Notes: a model not told the origin generated them from the letters alone. Positions 32,425 to 42,200 are shown, counted from the first letter of the stretch. The stretch is DNA of 64,000 bases from JAJDXW01 sp965223775 (GCA_965223775.1 OZ245021.1:4960001-5024000), one strand, 5' to 3'. Translations and numbers: made by a program.

Positions 32425-33435
32425 TCAGGCACCCCCCTCTTTCTCCTGCTCCTTGCGCACCTCGGCTTCCCACGCGTCGTAGTCGAGGTCCGGGTTCTCC
32501 CGGCGCCGGATCGCGTTCAGCTCGCGGCCCTTGAGGAGCGCGGTGAGGGCCTCGTTGCAGGGGGCGGCGAGGCCGAGCTTGCGCGACTCGCGCACCAGCG
32601 CCCCGTTGATCGCGTCGATCTCGGTCCGCCGGCCGGCCTCGACGTGCTGGAGCATCGAGGGCCGGCTGAACTTGAGGCGGCACTGCGCCTTCACCGTGGC
32701 CCGCACGCCGGCTTCGTCGATCGGGAGCTCCTTGGCCCTGACCAGGGCGAACGCCTCGTCGAGCACGCGGTCCTGGAGGACGTCCATCTCCGGGAGGCGC
32801 GCGACCTCGCCGAGGCGCAGCCCCGTAGTGGCGCAGAGCGCGTTGATCGCGCTGTTGAGGATGAACTTGGTCCAGATCTGGGTGTTGACGTCGTCCTTCA
32901 CGTGGACCTCGAAGCCCGCCCGTTCGAGCGCCGCGGCCACCCGCTGCAGGCGGTTGGTACGCCGCCCGTCGAGCTCGCCGATCGAGGTCGGACCGCGGTG
33001 GGTCATCACCACGTGACCGGGCGCTTCCACGAGGGCGCTGCACATGCTGGAGCCGCCGAGCACCCGTTCCGTCCCCAGCTCCTCCTGCAGCGCCTCGAGG
33101 TTGCCGATCCCGTTCTGGAACGTGATCGCGCAGCCTTGCGGGGCGAGCAGGTGACTCGCGGCTCGCGCCGCCTCCCGGGTCGCGTTGCTGTCGGTAAAGA
33201 CGATCACGAGGTCCGCCCAGGCCCCTTCCGGCGGTTCGAGGCCCTCCGGCGATCCGGCGGCCGGCAAACGCACGACGTGCTCGCCGAACACCCCTGAGAT
33301 GCGAAGCCCGTCATTGCGTATCGCCTCGACCTGATCGGCCCTGGCATCCACGAGACCCACGTCCTCGCCCCCGATGGCGAGCAACCCGCCGTAGGAGCCG
33401 CCCATCGCCCCCGCCCCGACAACCGCAATTCGCAT
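32425..33435 (-). CDS. Ketopantoate reductase-family protein, paralogue 2
   Basis: A 336-residue protein, the same length as paralogue 1 and, by eye, 85-90 % identical; differences are mostly conservative and cluster at the ends (RIAVVGAGAMGGSYGGLLAI; acidic tail VRKEQEKEGGA). All motifs are intact. In this copy a divergent amidase operon with an AtzG-like subunit survives on the other side of a HicAB pair. The likely substrate is a 2-oxo acid or its imine formed after the amidase step; the true reaction is unknown. Two intact copies 4.4 kb apart indicate duplication and selection or a recent event. Confidence 0.85.
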   Translation of the reverse strand: MRIAVVGAGAMGGSYGGLLAIGGEDVGLVDARADQVEAIRNDGLRISGVFGEHVVRLPAAGSPEGLEPPEGAWADLVIVFTDSNATREAARAASHLLAPQGCAITFQNGIGNLEALQEELGTERVLGGSSMCSALVEAPGHVVMTHRGPTSIGELDGRRTNRLQRVAAALERAGFEVHVKDDVNTQIWTKFILNSAINALCATTGLRLGEVARLPEMDVLQDRVLDEAFALVRAKELPIDEAGVRATVKAQCRLKFSRPSMLQHVEAGRRTEIDAINGALVRESRKLGLAAPCNEALTALLKGRELNAIRRRENPDLDYDAWEAEVRKEQEKEGGA

Positions 33436-33511
33436 CGACCCTTCTCCTCCTCAAGGCAACCGCGCGCATTCGAACCCCAACGGGGCACTCATGCAAGCGG
33501 CCGTCCGGCCG

Positions 33512-33862
33512 TCACGCGCCGGTGCCCCGACCTCCCAGCATCCGGCGCAGGGCATCGGTGACCACGGCGTTGAGGCTGATTCCTTCCCGGCGGGCGTACA
33601 GCATGGCCCGGCGATGCAGATCGCGTCCCGGGCGGACATTGAAGCTCCCCTTGAGCGGAACATCGGGCTCGCGTCCTTCGTTCCGACACAGGTCCAGGTA
33701 ATCTTCCACGGCCTCGCAAAATGCGCGTTTCAGACGCTTTGCGTCCGCGCCTTCATAGGTCACGAGGTCGCGGATGAACTCCAGGCGGCCATGGAAGATC
33801 TCATCCTCGTCGCTGTAGAGGACCGACCCCAGGTAGCCGCGGTGCTCCAGCAGGTTGCTCAT
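33512..33862 (-). CDS. HicB-like antitoxin
   Basis: A 116-residue protein with the partial RNase H fold of HicB: HRGYLGSVLYSDEDEIFHGR, LVTYEGADAKRLKRAFCEAV and YLDLCRNEGREPDVPLKGSF, followed by a ribbon-helix-helix end (GRDLHRRAMLYARREGISLN and DALRRMLG). It blocks the HicA mRNase and represses the operon. The start at 33862 overlaps the HicA stop by an ATGA. The C-terminal RHH domain places it in the HicB subgroup with a DNA-binding tail. Confidence 0.88.
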   Translation of the reverse strand: MSNLLEHRGYLGSVLYSDEDEIFHGRLEFIRDLVTYEGADAKRLKRAFCEAVEDYLDLCRNEGREPDVPLKGSFNVRPGRDLHRRAMLYARREGISLNAVVTDALRRMLGGRGTGA

Positions 33863-34113
33863 ATCAGCCGCTCCTCGTTCAGCAGGCGCAGGACATCGTC
33901 GATCACGTACCGCTTGACGATATTGCCGGGGTGAGGCTTGTGAAGGCTGATGGCAGGCGCATCGGGATGGACGAAGCGGCGCCGCGAGCCTCCGATCCTG
34001 CCGGATCGAGACTCGACGTATCCGACACCTTCCAGCAAGCGGACCAGCTCCTCCCACGTGAAATCCCCGGGCCGGCCCCGAAAGCGGCGAATGAGCTTGT
34101 CTCTTCTCGCCAC
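33859..34113 (-). CDS. HicA-like mRNA interferase toxin
   Basis: An 84-residue protein from a GTG start. The dsRBD-like HicA fold is recognisable: RDKLIRRFRGRPGDFTWEEL, VRLLEGVGYVESR, GGSRRRFVHPDAP, then ISLHKPHPGNIVKRYVIDDV with the catalytic His in LHKPHPG. HicA toxins cleave mRNA when free. The open frame continues upstream through the leader block at 34245, but the protein similarity starts here and ends there, so GTG 34113 is chosen. The pair is inserted between reductase paralogue 2 and its divergent amidase operon. Confidence 0.87.
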   Translation of the reverse strand: MARRDKLIRRFRGRPGDFTWEELVRLLEGVGYVESRSGRIGGSRRRFVHPDAPAISLHKPHPGNIVKRYVIDDVLRLLNEERLI

Positions 34114-34244
34114 GGTGCCGCATCGCCTCCATTCTCCCCGACCGCGAAAGCATAGACGCATCGCGAACGGACAAGCAACTGATCTCGGTTGCAAGATCGG
34201 GATCACTCGCCGTGCCGCCAGGGATGGAGAGCGAGAGAGTTCGA

Positions 34245-34325
34245 GCGATGGGATATGCTTGGCCGGAGTCCGGCAACCAGGGCAAGCCACGCATGAACGA
34301 TTCAATCAAGGGCGCCGCCGCGTCC
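34245..34325 (+). repeat. Duplicated leader block, copy B
   Basis: GCGATGGGATATGCTTGG, GCCGGAGTCCGGC (a short palindrome) and the first codons of the AtzG-like gene; matches 29114-29200. Probably promoter/leader of the amidase operon. Confidence 0.65.
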
Positions 34326-34529
34326 CTCGCGGAGTTCGTCCGCGCCACCCAGGACGCGGAGTTCGACGACGACGACGCGGCGCGGATCACCAACCTCCTC
34401 GCCAACACGAAGAACACCCTCGCGGCCCTCGCCGGCCGGCCCCGCTTCGACGCGGAGCCGGCCGAGATCGTGGTCGCGATGCGCCGTCTCGCCCCGGCGC
34501 AGGCCCGATCCGAGGAGGGTGCATCGTGA
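34293..34529 (+). CDS. Small GatC/AtzG-like amidase partner
   Basis: A 78-residue acidic helical protein (AAASLAEFVRATQDAEFDDD, ITNLLANTKNTLAALAG, EIVVAMRRLAPAQ). Its place directly before an amidase, with a GTGA overlap, and its size match AtzG of the 1-carboxybiuret hydrolase AtzEG and the GatC subunit of tRNA amidotransferases, which wrap around and stabilise the amidase. Sequence similarity is too weak to prove this. The start follows the conserved leader block. Confidence 0.55.
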   Translation: MNDSIKGAAASLAEFVRATQDAEFDDDDAARITNLLANTKNTLAALAGRPRFDAEPAEIVVAMRRLAPAQARSEEGAS

Positions 34530-35938
34530 CCTCGCCGGCCGAGCTCTCCCTCTGCGACGCGGCGGAGCGCATCCGTTCCCGCGAGCTTTCCTCGCGCGAG
34601 GTCACCGCCGCCTGCGTCGAGCGCATCGAGCGCCACGCCGGCAGCCTCAACTGCTTCATCCGCTTCGACCCCGACGAGGCGCTGGCCCAGGCCGACGCGG
34701 CGGACCGGGCGCTCGCGGCGGGCGACGCGGCCGGCCCTCTGCACGGCATACCGCTCGCCCACAAGGACATGTTCTACCGGGCGGGCGTGGTGTGCACCTG
34801 CGGCTCGAAGATCCGGCGCGACTTCGTGCCGGACCGGACCGCCACCGTGCTCCGGCGGCTCGACGCGGCCGGCGCGCTCGACATCGGGGGGCTCAACCTC
34901 TCGGAGTTCGCGCACGGACCGACCGGGCACAACGCCCACTTCGGGGCGTGCCGCAATCCGTGGAACCCCGAGCACATGGCGGGCGGCTCGTCGAGCGGAT
35001 CGGGCTCCGCGACGGCGGCCCGCCTCATCTTCGGCGCGCTCGGGTCGGATACGGGCGGCTCGGTCCGGCTGCCCGCCGCCGCCAACGGACTCGTCGGCAT
35101 CAAACCGACCCAGACCCGGGTGAGCCGCCACGCGATGATGGGCCTCTCGTTCTCGCTCGACAACGCCGGCCCGCTCACCCGCACCGTGCGCGACTGCGCC
35201 CGCCTCCTCGGGGTCGTCGCGGGACACGATCCGCAGGACGCGACGAGCAGCACGGCGCCCGTGCCCGACTACGAGGCGCAGACCCTGGCCCCCGACATCC
35301 GCGGGCTCCGGGTCGGGGTGCCCCGGAACTACTACTACGACACGGTGGCGCCCGAGGTGAAGGCGCTGCTCGACGGATCGCTCCGGGAGCTCGAGGGGCT
35401 CGGGGCGGAGATCGTCGAGGTCACCGTGCCCCACCACGACCACATCGCGCACCTGCAGCACGTGATACAGACCTCGGAGGCGGCGACCCTGCACGCGGAC
35501 TGGATCGCGAACCGGCCCGACGACTACGGTCCCCAGGTTCGGGCCCGGATCCAGCCCGGTCTCGCCACCCCGGTCACCTGGTACCTGCGGGCGCTCCAGC
35601 TCCGCCCGCGCATCGTCGCCGACTTCGTGGAGCAGGTGTTCGAGGCGTGCGACGTCCTGCACCTGCCGGCGATCGCGATCCCCGTCCCGACCATCGAGGA
35701 GACCGACGTCGGCGCGTCGCGCGAGTTCACCCGGATCATCGCGGGCATCGTGCGCTGCACGGTGCCGCTCAGCTACCTCACCTGCCCCTCCATCGTGATG
35801 CCGGCCGGCTTCACCGGCAACGGTCTGCCGTGCTCGTTCCAGCTCGCGGGGAGGCCCTTCGACGAGGCGACCGTGTTCCGCGCGGCAGCCGCCTACGAGG
35901 GCGCGACCGGCTTCGCGGAGCGGGCCCCCGAGCTCTGA
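34526..35938 (+). CDS. Amidase-signature enzyme (AtzE/GatA-like)
   Basis: A 470-residue amidohydrolase with the Ser-cisSer-Lys triad: Lys80 in LAHKDMFY, cis-Ser155 in MAGGSSSGSGSA and nucleophile Ser179 in GSDTGGSVRLPAA. It hydrolyses amide bonds in the cytoplasm; the AtzE branch acts on 1-carboxybiuret, GatA on glutamine, others on malonamate, indoleacetamide or mandelamide. The start is a GTG behind GAGGAGG, overlapping the small upstream gene. With reductase paralogue 2 on the other strand and racemase/CMD/flavin-reductase genes in the same window it suggests breakdown of a cyclic amide or urea-like compound. Substrate unknown. Confidence 0.85.
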   Translation: MTSPAELSLCDAAERIRSRELSSREVTAACVERIERHAGSLNCFIRFDPDEALAQADAADRALAAGDAAGPLHGIPLAHKDMFYRAGVVCTCGSKIRRDFVPDRTATVLRRLDAAGALDIGGLNLSEFAHGPTGHNAHFGACRNPWNPEHMAGGSSSGSGSATAARLIFGALGSDTGGSVRLPAAANGLVGIKPTQTRVSRHAMMGLSFSLDNAGPLTRTVRDCARLLGVVAGHDPQDATSSTAPVPDYEAQTLAPDIRGLRVGVPRNYYYDTVAPEVKALLDGSLRELEGLGAEIVEVTVPHHDHIAHLQHVIQTSEAATLHADWIANRPDDYGPQVRARIQPGLATPVTWYLRALQLRPRIVADFVEQVFEACDVLHLPAIAIPVPTIEETDVGASREFTRIIAGIVRCTVPLSYLTCPSIVMPAGFTGNGLPCSFQLAGRPFDEATVFRAAAAYEGATGFAERAPEL

Positions 35939-36283
35939 TCCCTGCCTTGGCAACAGAGATGATCCATGCGCCTGACAACGGCCCGGCGGTGAACCGCAAT
36001 CGAGGTGGGCCGCCTGCGCAAGAGCGCTCTACTTCTCGAGCCAGCTCCTTGGGCGCGCGGCACGTGCGCACCAGCCAGCCCATCTTGAGTCTTCGACCTC
36101 CGGACACCTCCTTCACAAAGTGTTCGGGTGTTCGTGCCGAGCTATGGACCGCCGTACCGGCTGGCCTTTCGGCACCGGCCCGGCGAGCCGGCTTCGCGGT
36201 CGAGTTGGTTCGCGACTGCCGCGGGGCGAATCGAAGTCCGACAGCCTCACGACGGCGAGAACGCCGGGCAGGGTGTCCCCACC
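35939..36283. other. Intergenic stretch
   Basis: 345 bases between the converging amidase and ABC ATPase genes. No gene recognised. A minus-strand frame contains GWLVRTCRAPKELAREVERS, gene-like for about 50 codons but without a family. Confidence 0.45.
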
Positions 36284-37284
<1,001 letters not shown>

Positions 37285-37288
<4 letters not shown>

Positions 37289-38277
37289 GGTCCCTCCCCG
37301 AGATGTGGTTGGAAGCAGCGTATTCGGCGGCCCGGGACGGGCTGGCTGATCTCCGGCTCCCGGCCGCAGACGCTGTCGGCGCGCGGGCAGCGCTCACGAA
37401 ACGCGCAGCCCGGCGCGAGGTGCATCAGCGAAGGCATCATGCCCGGAATCTGGTTGAGGCGAGCGCCGCGTCGGTTGCGGCTTGGCACCGATTCGATCAG
37501 GCCCTTGGTGTAAGGATGCAGCGGCTCGTCGAGGACCTCGTCAATCCCGCCCTCTTCGACGATTCTACCGGCGTACATGACGCAGAGCCTGTCCGCCAGC
37601 CCCGCCACCACCGTGAGATCGTGGGTGATCCAGATGAGCGCGGTGCCGGTCTCGCGACGAAGCGTCTGGACCTCGTGGAGGATCTGCGCCTGGATGGTGA
37701 CGTCGAGTGCCGTGGTCGGTTCGTCGGCGATGATCAGGTCCGGCTTGTTCAGAAGCGCGATGGCGATGGCTACGCGCTGGCGCATGCCACCCGAGAACTG
37801 GTGTGGATAGGCCTTGAGCCGTTCGTCCGCCGAAGGTATCCCGACTTGGCCCAGCGCATCGCGGGCGCGCTGGCGGGCGGTCACGCGGTCAACCCGATCG
37901 TGGGCCAGGATCGCTTCGATCATCTGGGTGTCGATTCTCAGCACCGGATTGAGCGTCATCATCGGGTCCTGGAAGATCATGGCGATCTTCGAGCCCCTGA
38001 GCTGGCGCCAGCGCTCGTCGGACAGGGGGACCAGATCGTCCCCGTGGAACAGGATCTGCCCGCCGACGATCCGTCCCGGCGGATCGACGAGGCCCAGCAA
38101 CGAGAAGCCGGTGACCGTCTTGCCCGAGCCCGACTCACCGACGAGCCCCAGCACCTCGCCCTTGTTGACCGCGAAGCTCACCCCGTCGACCGCCTTGACC
38201 ACGCCGTCCCTGGTGAAGAAATGGGTCCTCAGGTCCGAGACCTCGAGGGTCGCACGCGCGGCCGTCATCGCCTGCAC
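37285..38277 (-). CDS. Dipeptide/oligopeptide ABC transporter ATPase (OppD/DppD type)
   Basis: A 330-residue ATPase with Walker A GESGSGKTV, IAMIFQDPMMTLNPV, signature QFSGGMRQRVAIAIAL, Walker B LIIADEPTTALD and switch IWITHDLTVVAG, then the oligopeptide-type tail EPLHPYTKGLIES and GCAFRERCPRADSVC. Met1 (38277) or Met4 could be the start. It overlaps both neighbours by a few bases: the OppF-type gene downstream and the broken permease upstream. Intact, so it is probably expressed only if a promoter survived the loss of the permease genes. Confidence 0.9.
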
Positions 38278-38689
38278 CTTGGATTGATGGCGTCGAGCGA
38301 CTGATCGCCGACCCGGTTGATCCCGACGATCTCGATCAAGACCGCGACCCCGAGACAGAAGCTGATCCAGTAGTCATCGCTCGGCCCGTAGCCGAAGCCC
38401 TTCTTGATCGGCAGACCCAAGGACGACCCGGTAAAGGGTGGGCCGAAGCCGATCTTCTCCACTCCATGGCCAGGTTCGCCACCGGGTCAAGGGCGACCGG
38501 GATCGCCGGGAAGCTGAGCTGCAGATCGACGGTATGCATGATTACGGTATCAGTGTAGCCGCCGAAATGGGGGGCGGTCAGGGTGCTCGACGCGCCGACG
38601 CTCGATGAGGTGCGTAGACCGTAGAGGATGGCGCCAACTCCGATGAACACGATCAGGGACATCGCGAACAGCACGAAGATGCTCCGCAT
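38265..38689 (-). pseudogene. Decayed DppC-type permease
   Basis: Pieces of a dipeptide permease remain in two frames: an N-terminal helix, SIFVLFAMSLIVFIGVGAIL, then DTVIMHTVDLQLSFPAIPVA (the EAA-like region DxVIMRxVDxQLSFP), and in another frame DYWISFCLGVAVLIEIVGIN and INRVGDQSLDAINPR, the C-terminal end. About 180 residues between them are deleted. The intact homologue at 54223 shows the expected order. No DppB gene is seen on this side. Confidence 0.75.
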
Positions 38690-38881
38690 CGCCGGGCGGA
38701 TGCGGTGCTTCAGGCCGCATTACCCAGGATGCAAGCCGCGAAGAGATTCGGCGCACTTGTCGACCCTTCTCGAATTCTTCCAATTCTGCGGTCTCGAGAT
38801 CGCTCGCTTTCGAGGTTTCAGGATTCGAGGTTTGAGGATCGGCAGCGTCTGTGGTCCGATTGCGGGAAGCACGCCTGGATC

Positions 38882-38909
38882 TTGCTTTCGCTGTCTCTGC
38901 GCCTATACT
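38882..38909 (+). promoter_or_regulatory. Promoter separated from its gene by an insertion
   Basis: TTGCTT (38882-38887), 16-base spacer, TATACT (38904-38909). Removing the IS1595 element at 38995-40530 and one target duplicate puts it about 97 bases before the binding-protein gene at 40550, a normal leader length. Confidence 0.5.
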
Positions 38910-38986
38910 CTGACTCGCCGGGACTGCGTTGGCCCCAAAAAGGCGAAGCGTTCTGATGCAATGGGACAACACAATCCATTTCCTTC

Positions 38987-38994
38987 AATCATTA
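38987..38994 (+). repeat. Target-site duplication, left copy
   Basis: AATCATTA, identical to 40531-40538. Eight bases is the normal duplication for IS1595-family elements. Confidence 0.85.
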
Positions 38995-39007
38995 GGGGAT
39001 TATGTAG

Positions 39008-39046
39008 GAAAGTGCCGAAGCCCCCCGTGACGCCTTCGGCACTTTC
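39008..39046 (+). terminator. Hairpin at the left end of the IS1595 element
   Basis: GAAAGTGCCGAAG (39008-39020) and its exact reverse complement (39034-39046) form a 13-bp stem with a 13-base loop, partly inside the terminal repeat, followed by TTGTAACC. It likely stops transcription entering from the displaced promoter at 38882. Confidence 0.6.
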
Positions 39047-39080
39047 TTGTAACCTTTCCGTATCTCAAGAGGATACGGGC

Positions 39081-40058
39081 ATGGCACACAAGGCACCTGG
39101 AAAGAGCTTCCGCGAAGGCATCAGCCTCGTCCAGATCTTTCGCATGTTCCCCGATGACGCCACGGCCGAAGCCTGGTTCGTCGCCCGTCGGTGGCCGACC
39201 GGGGTCGCGTGCCCGCACTGCGGCTCGCTGAACGTCCAGACGGGCGCAAAGCACGCGACGATGCCGTACCGGTGCCGCGAGAAGCAGTGCGCCAAGCGGT
39301 TCAGCCCGAAGACGGGGACCGTCATGGAGGGGTCGAAGCTCGGGCTGCAAGTGTGGATGATTGCGACGTACCTCGTCTCGACCAGCCTCAAGAGCGTGTC
39401 CAGCATGAAGCTGCACCGCGACCTAACCATCAATCAGCGCTCCGCGTGGTTCCTCGCGCACCGGCTTCGGGTCGCGCTCACGCAGGAAAGTGGTCTCTTC
39501 GCCGGCCCGGTCGAAGTCGATGAGACCTACATGGGCGGGAAGCGGGCGAACATGTCAAAGTCGAAGCGCGAAGAGCTCACTGGCCGCGGGGCCGTAGGCA
39601 AGACCGCCATCGCGGGGGCGAAGGATCGGGATACGAATCAGGTTCGCGCCCAGGTGGTCGAACGCACCGACAAGCCGACCGTACACGGCTTCGTCGCCGC
39701 CCACGTGGCCCCTGACGCCAAGGTCTACACCGACGATGCGTTGGTCTATGAGACCCTTCCGAATCCGCACGAAGTAGTCAACCACAGCGCCCAGGAGTAC
39801 GTCCGGGGCGATGTCCATACCAACGGTGCGGAGAGCTTCTGGTCGATGCTGAAGCGCGCCCACAAGGGCACCTTCCACAAGATGAGTCCTAAGCATCTCG
39901 ACCGGTACGTTCAGGAGTTCGCCGCGCGTCACAACCTGCGCGACGAGGACACCATCGACATCATGGCCGCCGTCATCACCGGCATGAACGGCAAGCGCCT
40001 GCGCTACGTCGACCTCATTGCCGACAACGGACTGGATTCGGGAGCACGAACGGGTTAG
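39081..40058 (+). CDS. IS1595-family (ISXO2-like) transposase
   Basis: A 325-residue transposase. Zinc-ribbon CPHCGS and RCREKQCAKRF at the N-terminus; DDE domain with VEVDETYMGGKRAN (Asp), AKVYTDDALVYET (Asp) and TNGAESFWSMLKRAHKG (Glu); end QEFAARHNLRDEDT. The ATG at 39081 follows a GGATACGGGC leader and is preferred to the longer open frame, which runs through the element's terminal repeat. Intact and inside perfect ends, so probably active. Similar in layout to, but clearly different in sequence from, the copy at 13322. Confidence 0.94.
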   Translation: MAHKAPGKSFREGISLVQIFRMFPDDATAEAWFVARRWPTGVACPHCGSLNVQTGAKHATMPYRCREKQCAKRFSPKTGTVMEGSKLGLQVWMIATYLVSTSLKSVSSMKLHRDLTINQRSAWFLAHRLRVALTQESGLFAGPVEVDETYMGGKRANMSKSKREELTGRGAVGKTAIAGAKDRDTNQVRAQVVERTDKPTVHGFVAAHVAPDAKVYTDDALVYETLPNPHEVVNHSAQEYVRGDVHTNGAESFWSMLKRAHKGTFHKMSPKHLDRYVQEFAARHNLRDEDTIDIMAAVITGMNGKRLRYVDLIADNGLDSGARTG

Positions 40059-40316
40059 ATGTACACCTTGACGACGGAAACTGTGTGCGCGGTCTTGGCA
40101 CAGAGCCCGTGGGGCAAGCCCGAGAGATGCGTTCGTTTCGACATTCTCCGCTCGCTCGCTACAGTCGAGGAATGCTACCGGGCGGGAATGGAAGAGGAAG
40201 AGCGCCTGCGTCGGCTGGCGACTGATACGTGGTATCTCGTGACAAGATCCAAGACGCATTGCCACAAGCAGCGCCCACGAATTGACTTCAGCGCCCAGGC
40301 GAGAGGGAAGAAGTGA
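40059..40316 (+). CDS. IS1595 passenger protein 1
   Basis: An 85-residue basic protein (start MYTLTTETVCAVLAQSPWGK; end RPRIDFSAQARGKK). Its ATG follows the transposase stop with no gap, so it is translated from the same mRNA. A Glu-rich helix (EECYRAGMEEEERLRRLA) suggests a small DNA- or protein-binding role. No known family. It lies within the element's inverted repeats and moves with it. Confidence 0.65.
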   Translation: MYTLTTETVCAVLAQSPWGKPERCVRFDILRSLATVEECYRAGMEEEERLRRLATDTWYLVTRSKTHCHKQRPRIDFSAQARGKK

Positions 40317-40499
40317 ATGCCTGACAAGCTGAAGAAACTGCCGCGCATCGTGGACGTGGTGGCCCCCACGTACCAGCCGTCGAAGACGGAACTTGAGGAG
40401 GACATGCGGGTCCGGGCGACGTTCGAAGAGGCGGTCGAGGCGCTTACCCGGCCCGTGAAAGTGCGCTACATCCCCCGGCCGAAGCGGCGCCCTGAGTGA
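40317..40499 (+). CDS. IS1595 passenger protein 2
   Basis: A 60-residue protein (MPDKLKKLPRIVDVVAPTYQ at the start; VKVRYIPRPKRRPE at the end), starting immediately after the stop of passenger 1. It ends four bases before the right terminal repeat. No known family; the basic tail might bind DNA. Confidence 0.6.
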   Translation: MPDKLKKLPRIVDVVAPTYQPSKTELEEDMRVRATFEEAVEALTRPVKVRYIPRPKRRPE

Positions 40500-40530
40500 G
40501 GGCGCTTCGGCACTTTCCTACATAATCCCC

Positions 40531-40538
40531 AATCATTA
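40531..40538 (+). repeat. Target-site duplication, right copy
   Basis: AATCATTA, identical to 38987-38994; its last base is the A of an upstream in-frame ATG of the binding-protein gene. Confidence 0.85.
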
Positions 40539-40549
40539 TGAGGGTTGAG

Positions 40550-42157
40550 ATGAAGTTCGCAATGAAAAAATTGTCGGTTGGCGCGAGCATTCTCGTTGCC
40601 GCCAGCTTCTTGGGATCGGCGCCGGCGGACGCCGGCGGCACCCTTCGCTTCGGGATCAACCTCTCGGACATTCCGACCGCCACCTGTACACCCACCCACG
40701 GCGGGGCAGGCTTCCGGTTCATGGGTTGGACCATCTGCGACGCGATGATCTATTTTGATATGAACCAGAATGAGACGGTCCCCGTCGAGATCCCGTGGCT
40801 CGCGAAGAGTTACTTCGTACGGCCCGAAAACCAGGCGAAGTGGGTCTTTGAGCTGCGCCGCGACGCCACGTTCCACGATGGAACACCGATCAACGCCGAC
40901 GCAGTGATCTGGAATATCCAGAAGCTCCACGATCCCGACGCCCCCCAGTACGACAAGACCCAGAGAGGCGCCAACGGTTGCTGCATGCTCGATCTCAAGA
41001 GCTGGAGCAAGATCGACGAATGGACTATCGAGCTTGATACCGGGACACCCAACTCGTTCATCCTGGGCCGTCTGCCCTACCTGCGGATGGCGAGTCCCAC
41101 GGCTTGGGAAAAGGCCGGCAGTTGGGCGGAGTTCGTCAAACAGCCCGTCGGATCCGGTCCCTTCATGGTCGAGGAAATCGTGCCCCGCGAGCGGGCCGTC
41201 CTGGTGCCCAACAAGAACTATTGGAACAAGGACAAGATACCGAAGCTCGACAAGCTGATCCTTATCCCCATTCCCGATCACAACACTCGCGCCGCGGCGT
41301 TGCTGTCCGGCCAGGTGGACATGATCGAGGTTCCGCCACCCGATACCATTCCGCGCCTCGAGGCGGCCGGCAAGCAGATCATCACCAACAAGTACCCGCA
41401 TATCTGGCCCTACATGCTGAGGCAGGCGGGCAAGGACACGCCGCTGAAGGACGTCCGTGTGCGCAAGGCGATCAATCTCGCCATCGACCGCGAAGGCATC
41501 GTCAGTTTGCTCAACGGTTATGCGGTACCGGCCCGTGGCTTCGTCCTGCCCGAAAGCGCCTGGTTCGGCAACCCCACGTTCGACATTCGCTACGATCCGA
41601 CCGAGGCCGTACGACTGCTCAAGGAGGCGGGCTACGGCCCGGACAATCCGGCGAAGTTCACGATGGTGATCTCCCATGGCGGGTCGGGACAGATGCAGCC
41701 CCTGCCAATGAACGAGTTCATCCAGCAGAACCTCAAGGAGGTCGGGGTCGAGGTGAGCTTCGAGGTCATGGAGTGGCAGGCTCTGCGCTCCGTCCGTAAC
41801 AAGGGGCCGAACGATACCGCCAACGACATGTACGACGGGGTCAACAATAGCTGGAGCTCCGACAAGCCCGCCGACATCGAAGCCAACTTCGCAACCTGGA
41901 AGATCTCGCCCAAGGGCGTCAACTGGGGAGTCTCCGATCCACTGGTCGACGACACCTTCAAGAAGTTCATGGGCGTCTTCGACAAGGGGGAGCAGGACCG
42001 GCTTCTGGCGGAAGCTCACACCCGTATCGTCGATCAGGCCTACCAGCTCTGGGTGGCCCACGACATCAACGTCCACGCCGCGAACCCCAACGTAAAGGGC
42101 TTCATCCCCGAGATAAGCTGGTCCAAGGACTTCACCTCGATCTATATCGAGGAATAG
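40550..42157 (+). CDS. Peptide ABC transporter substrate-binding protein (SBP_bac_5)
   Basis: A periplasmic binding protein of about 535 residues. Signal peptide KKLSVGASILVAASFLGSAP then ADAGG. The family pattern follows: LRRDATFHDGTPINADAVIW, PVGSGPFMVEEIVPRERAVL, LKDVRVRKAINLAIDREGIV, DPTEAVRLLKEAGYGPDNPA. The start at 40550 is chosen because GAGGGTTGAG lies just upstream; an in-frame ATG at 40538 is partly made by the IS target site. The IS1595 element separates the gene from its probable promoter, so expression is likely reduced or now depends on the element. ATPases on the other strand at 36284-38277 may have been its partners. Confidence 0.88.
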   Translation: MKFAMKKLSVGASILVAASFLGSAPADAGGTLRFGINLSDIPTATCTPTHGGAGFRFMGWTICDAMIYFDMNQNETVPVEIPWLAKSYFVRPENQAKWVFELRRDATFHDGTPINADAVIWNIQKLHDPDAPQYDKTQRGANGCCMLDLKSWSKIDEWTIELDTGTPNSFILGRLPYLRMASPTAWEKAGSWAEFVKQPVGSGPFMVEEIVPRERAVLVPNKNYWNKDKIPKLDKLILIPIPDHNTRAAALLSGQVDMIEVPPPDTIPRLEAAGKQIITNKYPHIWPYMLRQAGKDTPLKDVRVRKAINLAIDREGIVSLLNGYAVPARGFVLPESAWFGNPTFDIRYDPTEAVRLLKEAGYGPDNPAKFTMVISHGGSGQMQPLPMNEFIQQNLKEVGVEVSFEVMEWQALRSVRNKGPNDTANDMYDGVNNSWSSDKPADIEANFATWKISPKGVNWGVSDPLVDDTFKKFMGVFDKGEQDRLLAEAHTRIVDQAYQLWVAHDINVHAANPNVKGFIPEISWSKDFTSIYIEE

Positions 42158-42178
42158 GATCCGGAAAGGCGCGAGAGC

Positions 42179-42200
42179 GGCCGCCCACCCCTGGGCGGCC
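42179..42200. terminator. Hairpin between converging genes
   Basis: GGCCGCCCA (42179-42187), 4-base loop CCCC, TGGGCGGCC (42192-42200): perfect 9-bp stem, 21 bases after the binding-protein stop and 49 before the end of the minus-strand amidase. Confidence 0.65.

Larger units (their letters stand above)
38995..40530. mobile_element. Complete IS1595-family element, 1536 bp
   Basis: Perfect 27-bp terminal inverted repeats at 38995-39021 (starting GGGGATTATGTAGGAAAG) and 40504-40530, flanked by an 8-bp target duplication. It carries a transposase and two small passenger genes in one tight operon. The left end also contains a 13-bp hairpin (39008-39020 with 39034-39046) that would act as a terminator against reading in from outside. 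Perfect ends and duplication indicate a recent insertion. Confidence 0.93.

Noticed and set aside
38705..38956. 83-codon plus-strand frame before the IS1595 element
   Set aside because: It covers the probable promoter and has no family or ribosome site.
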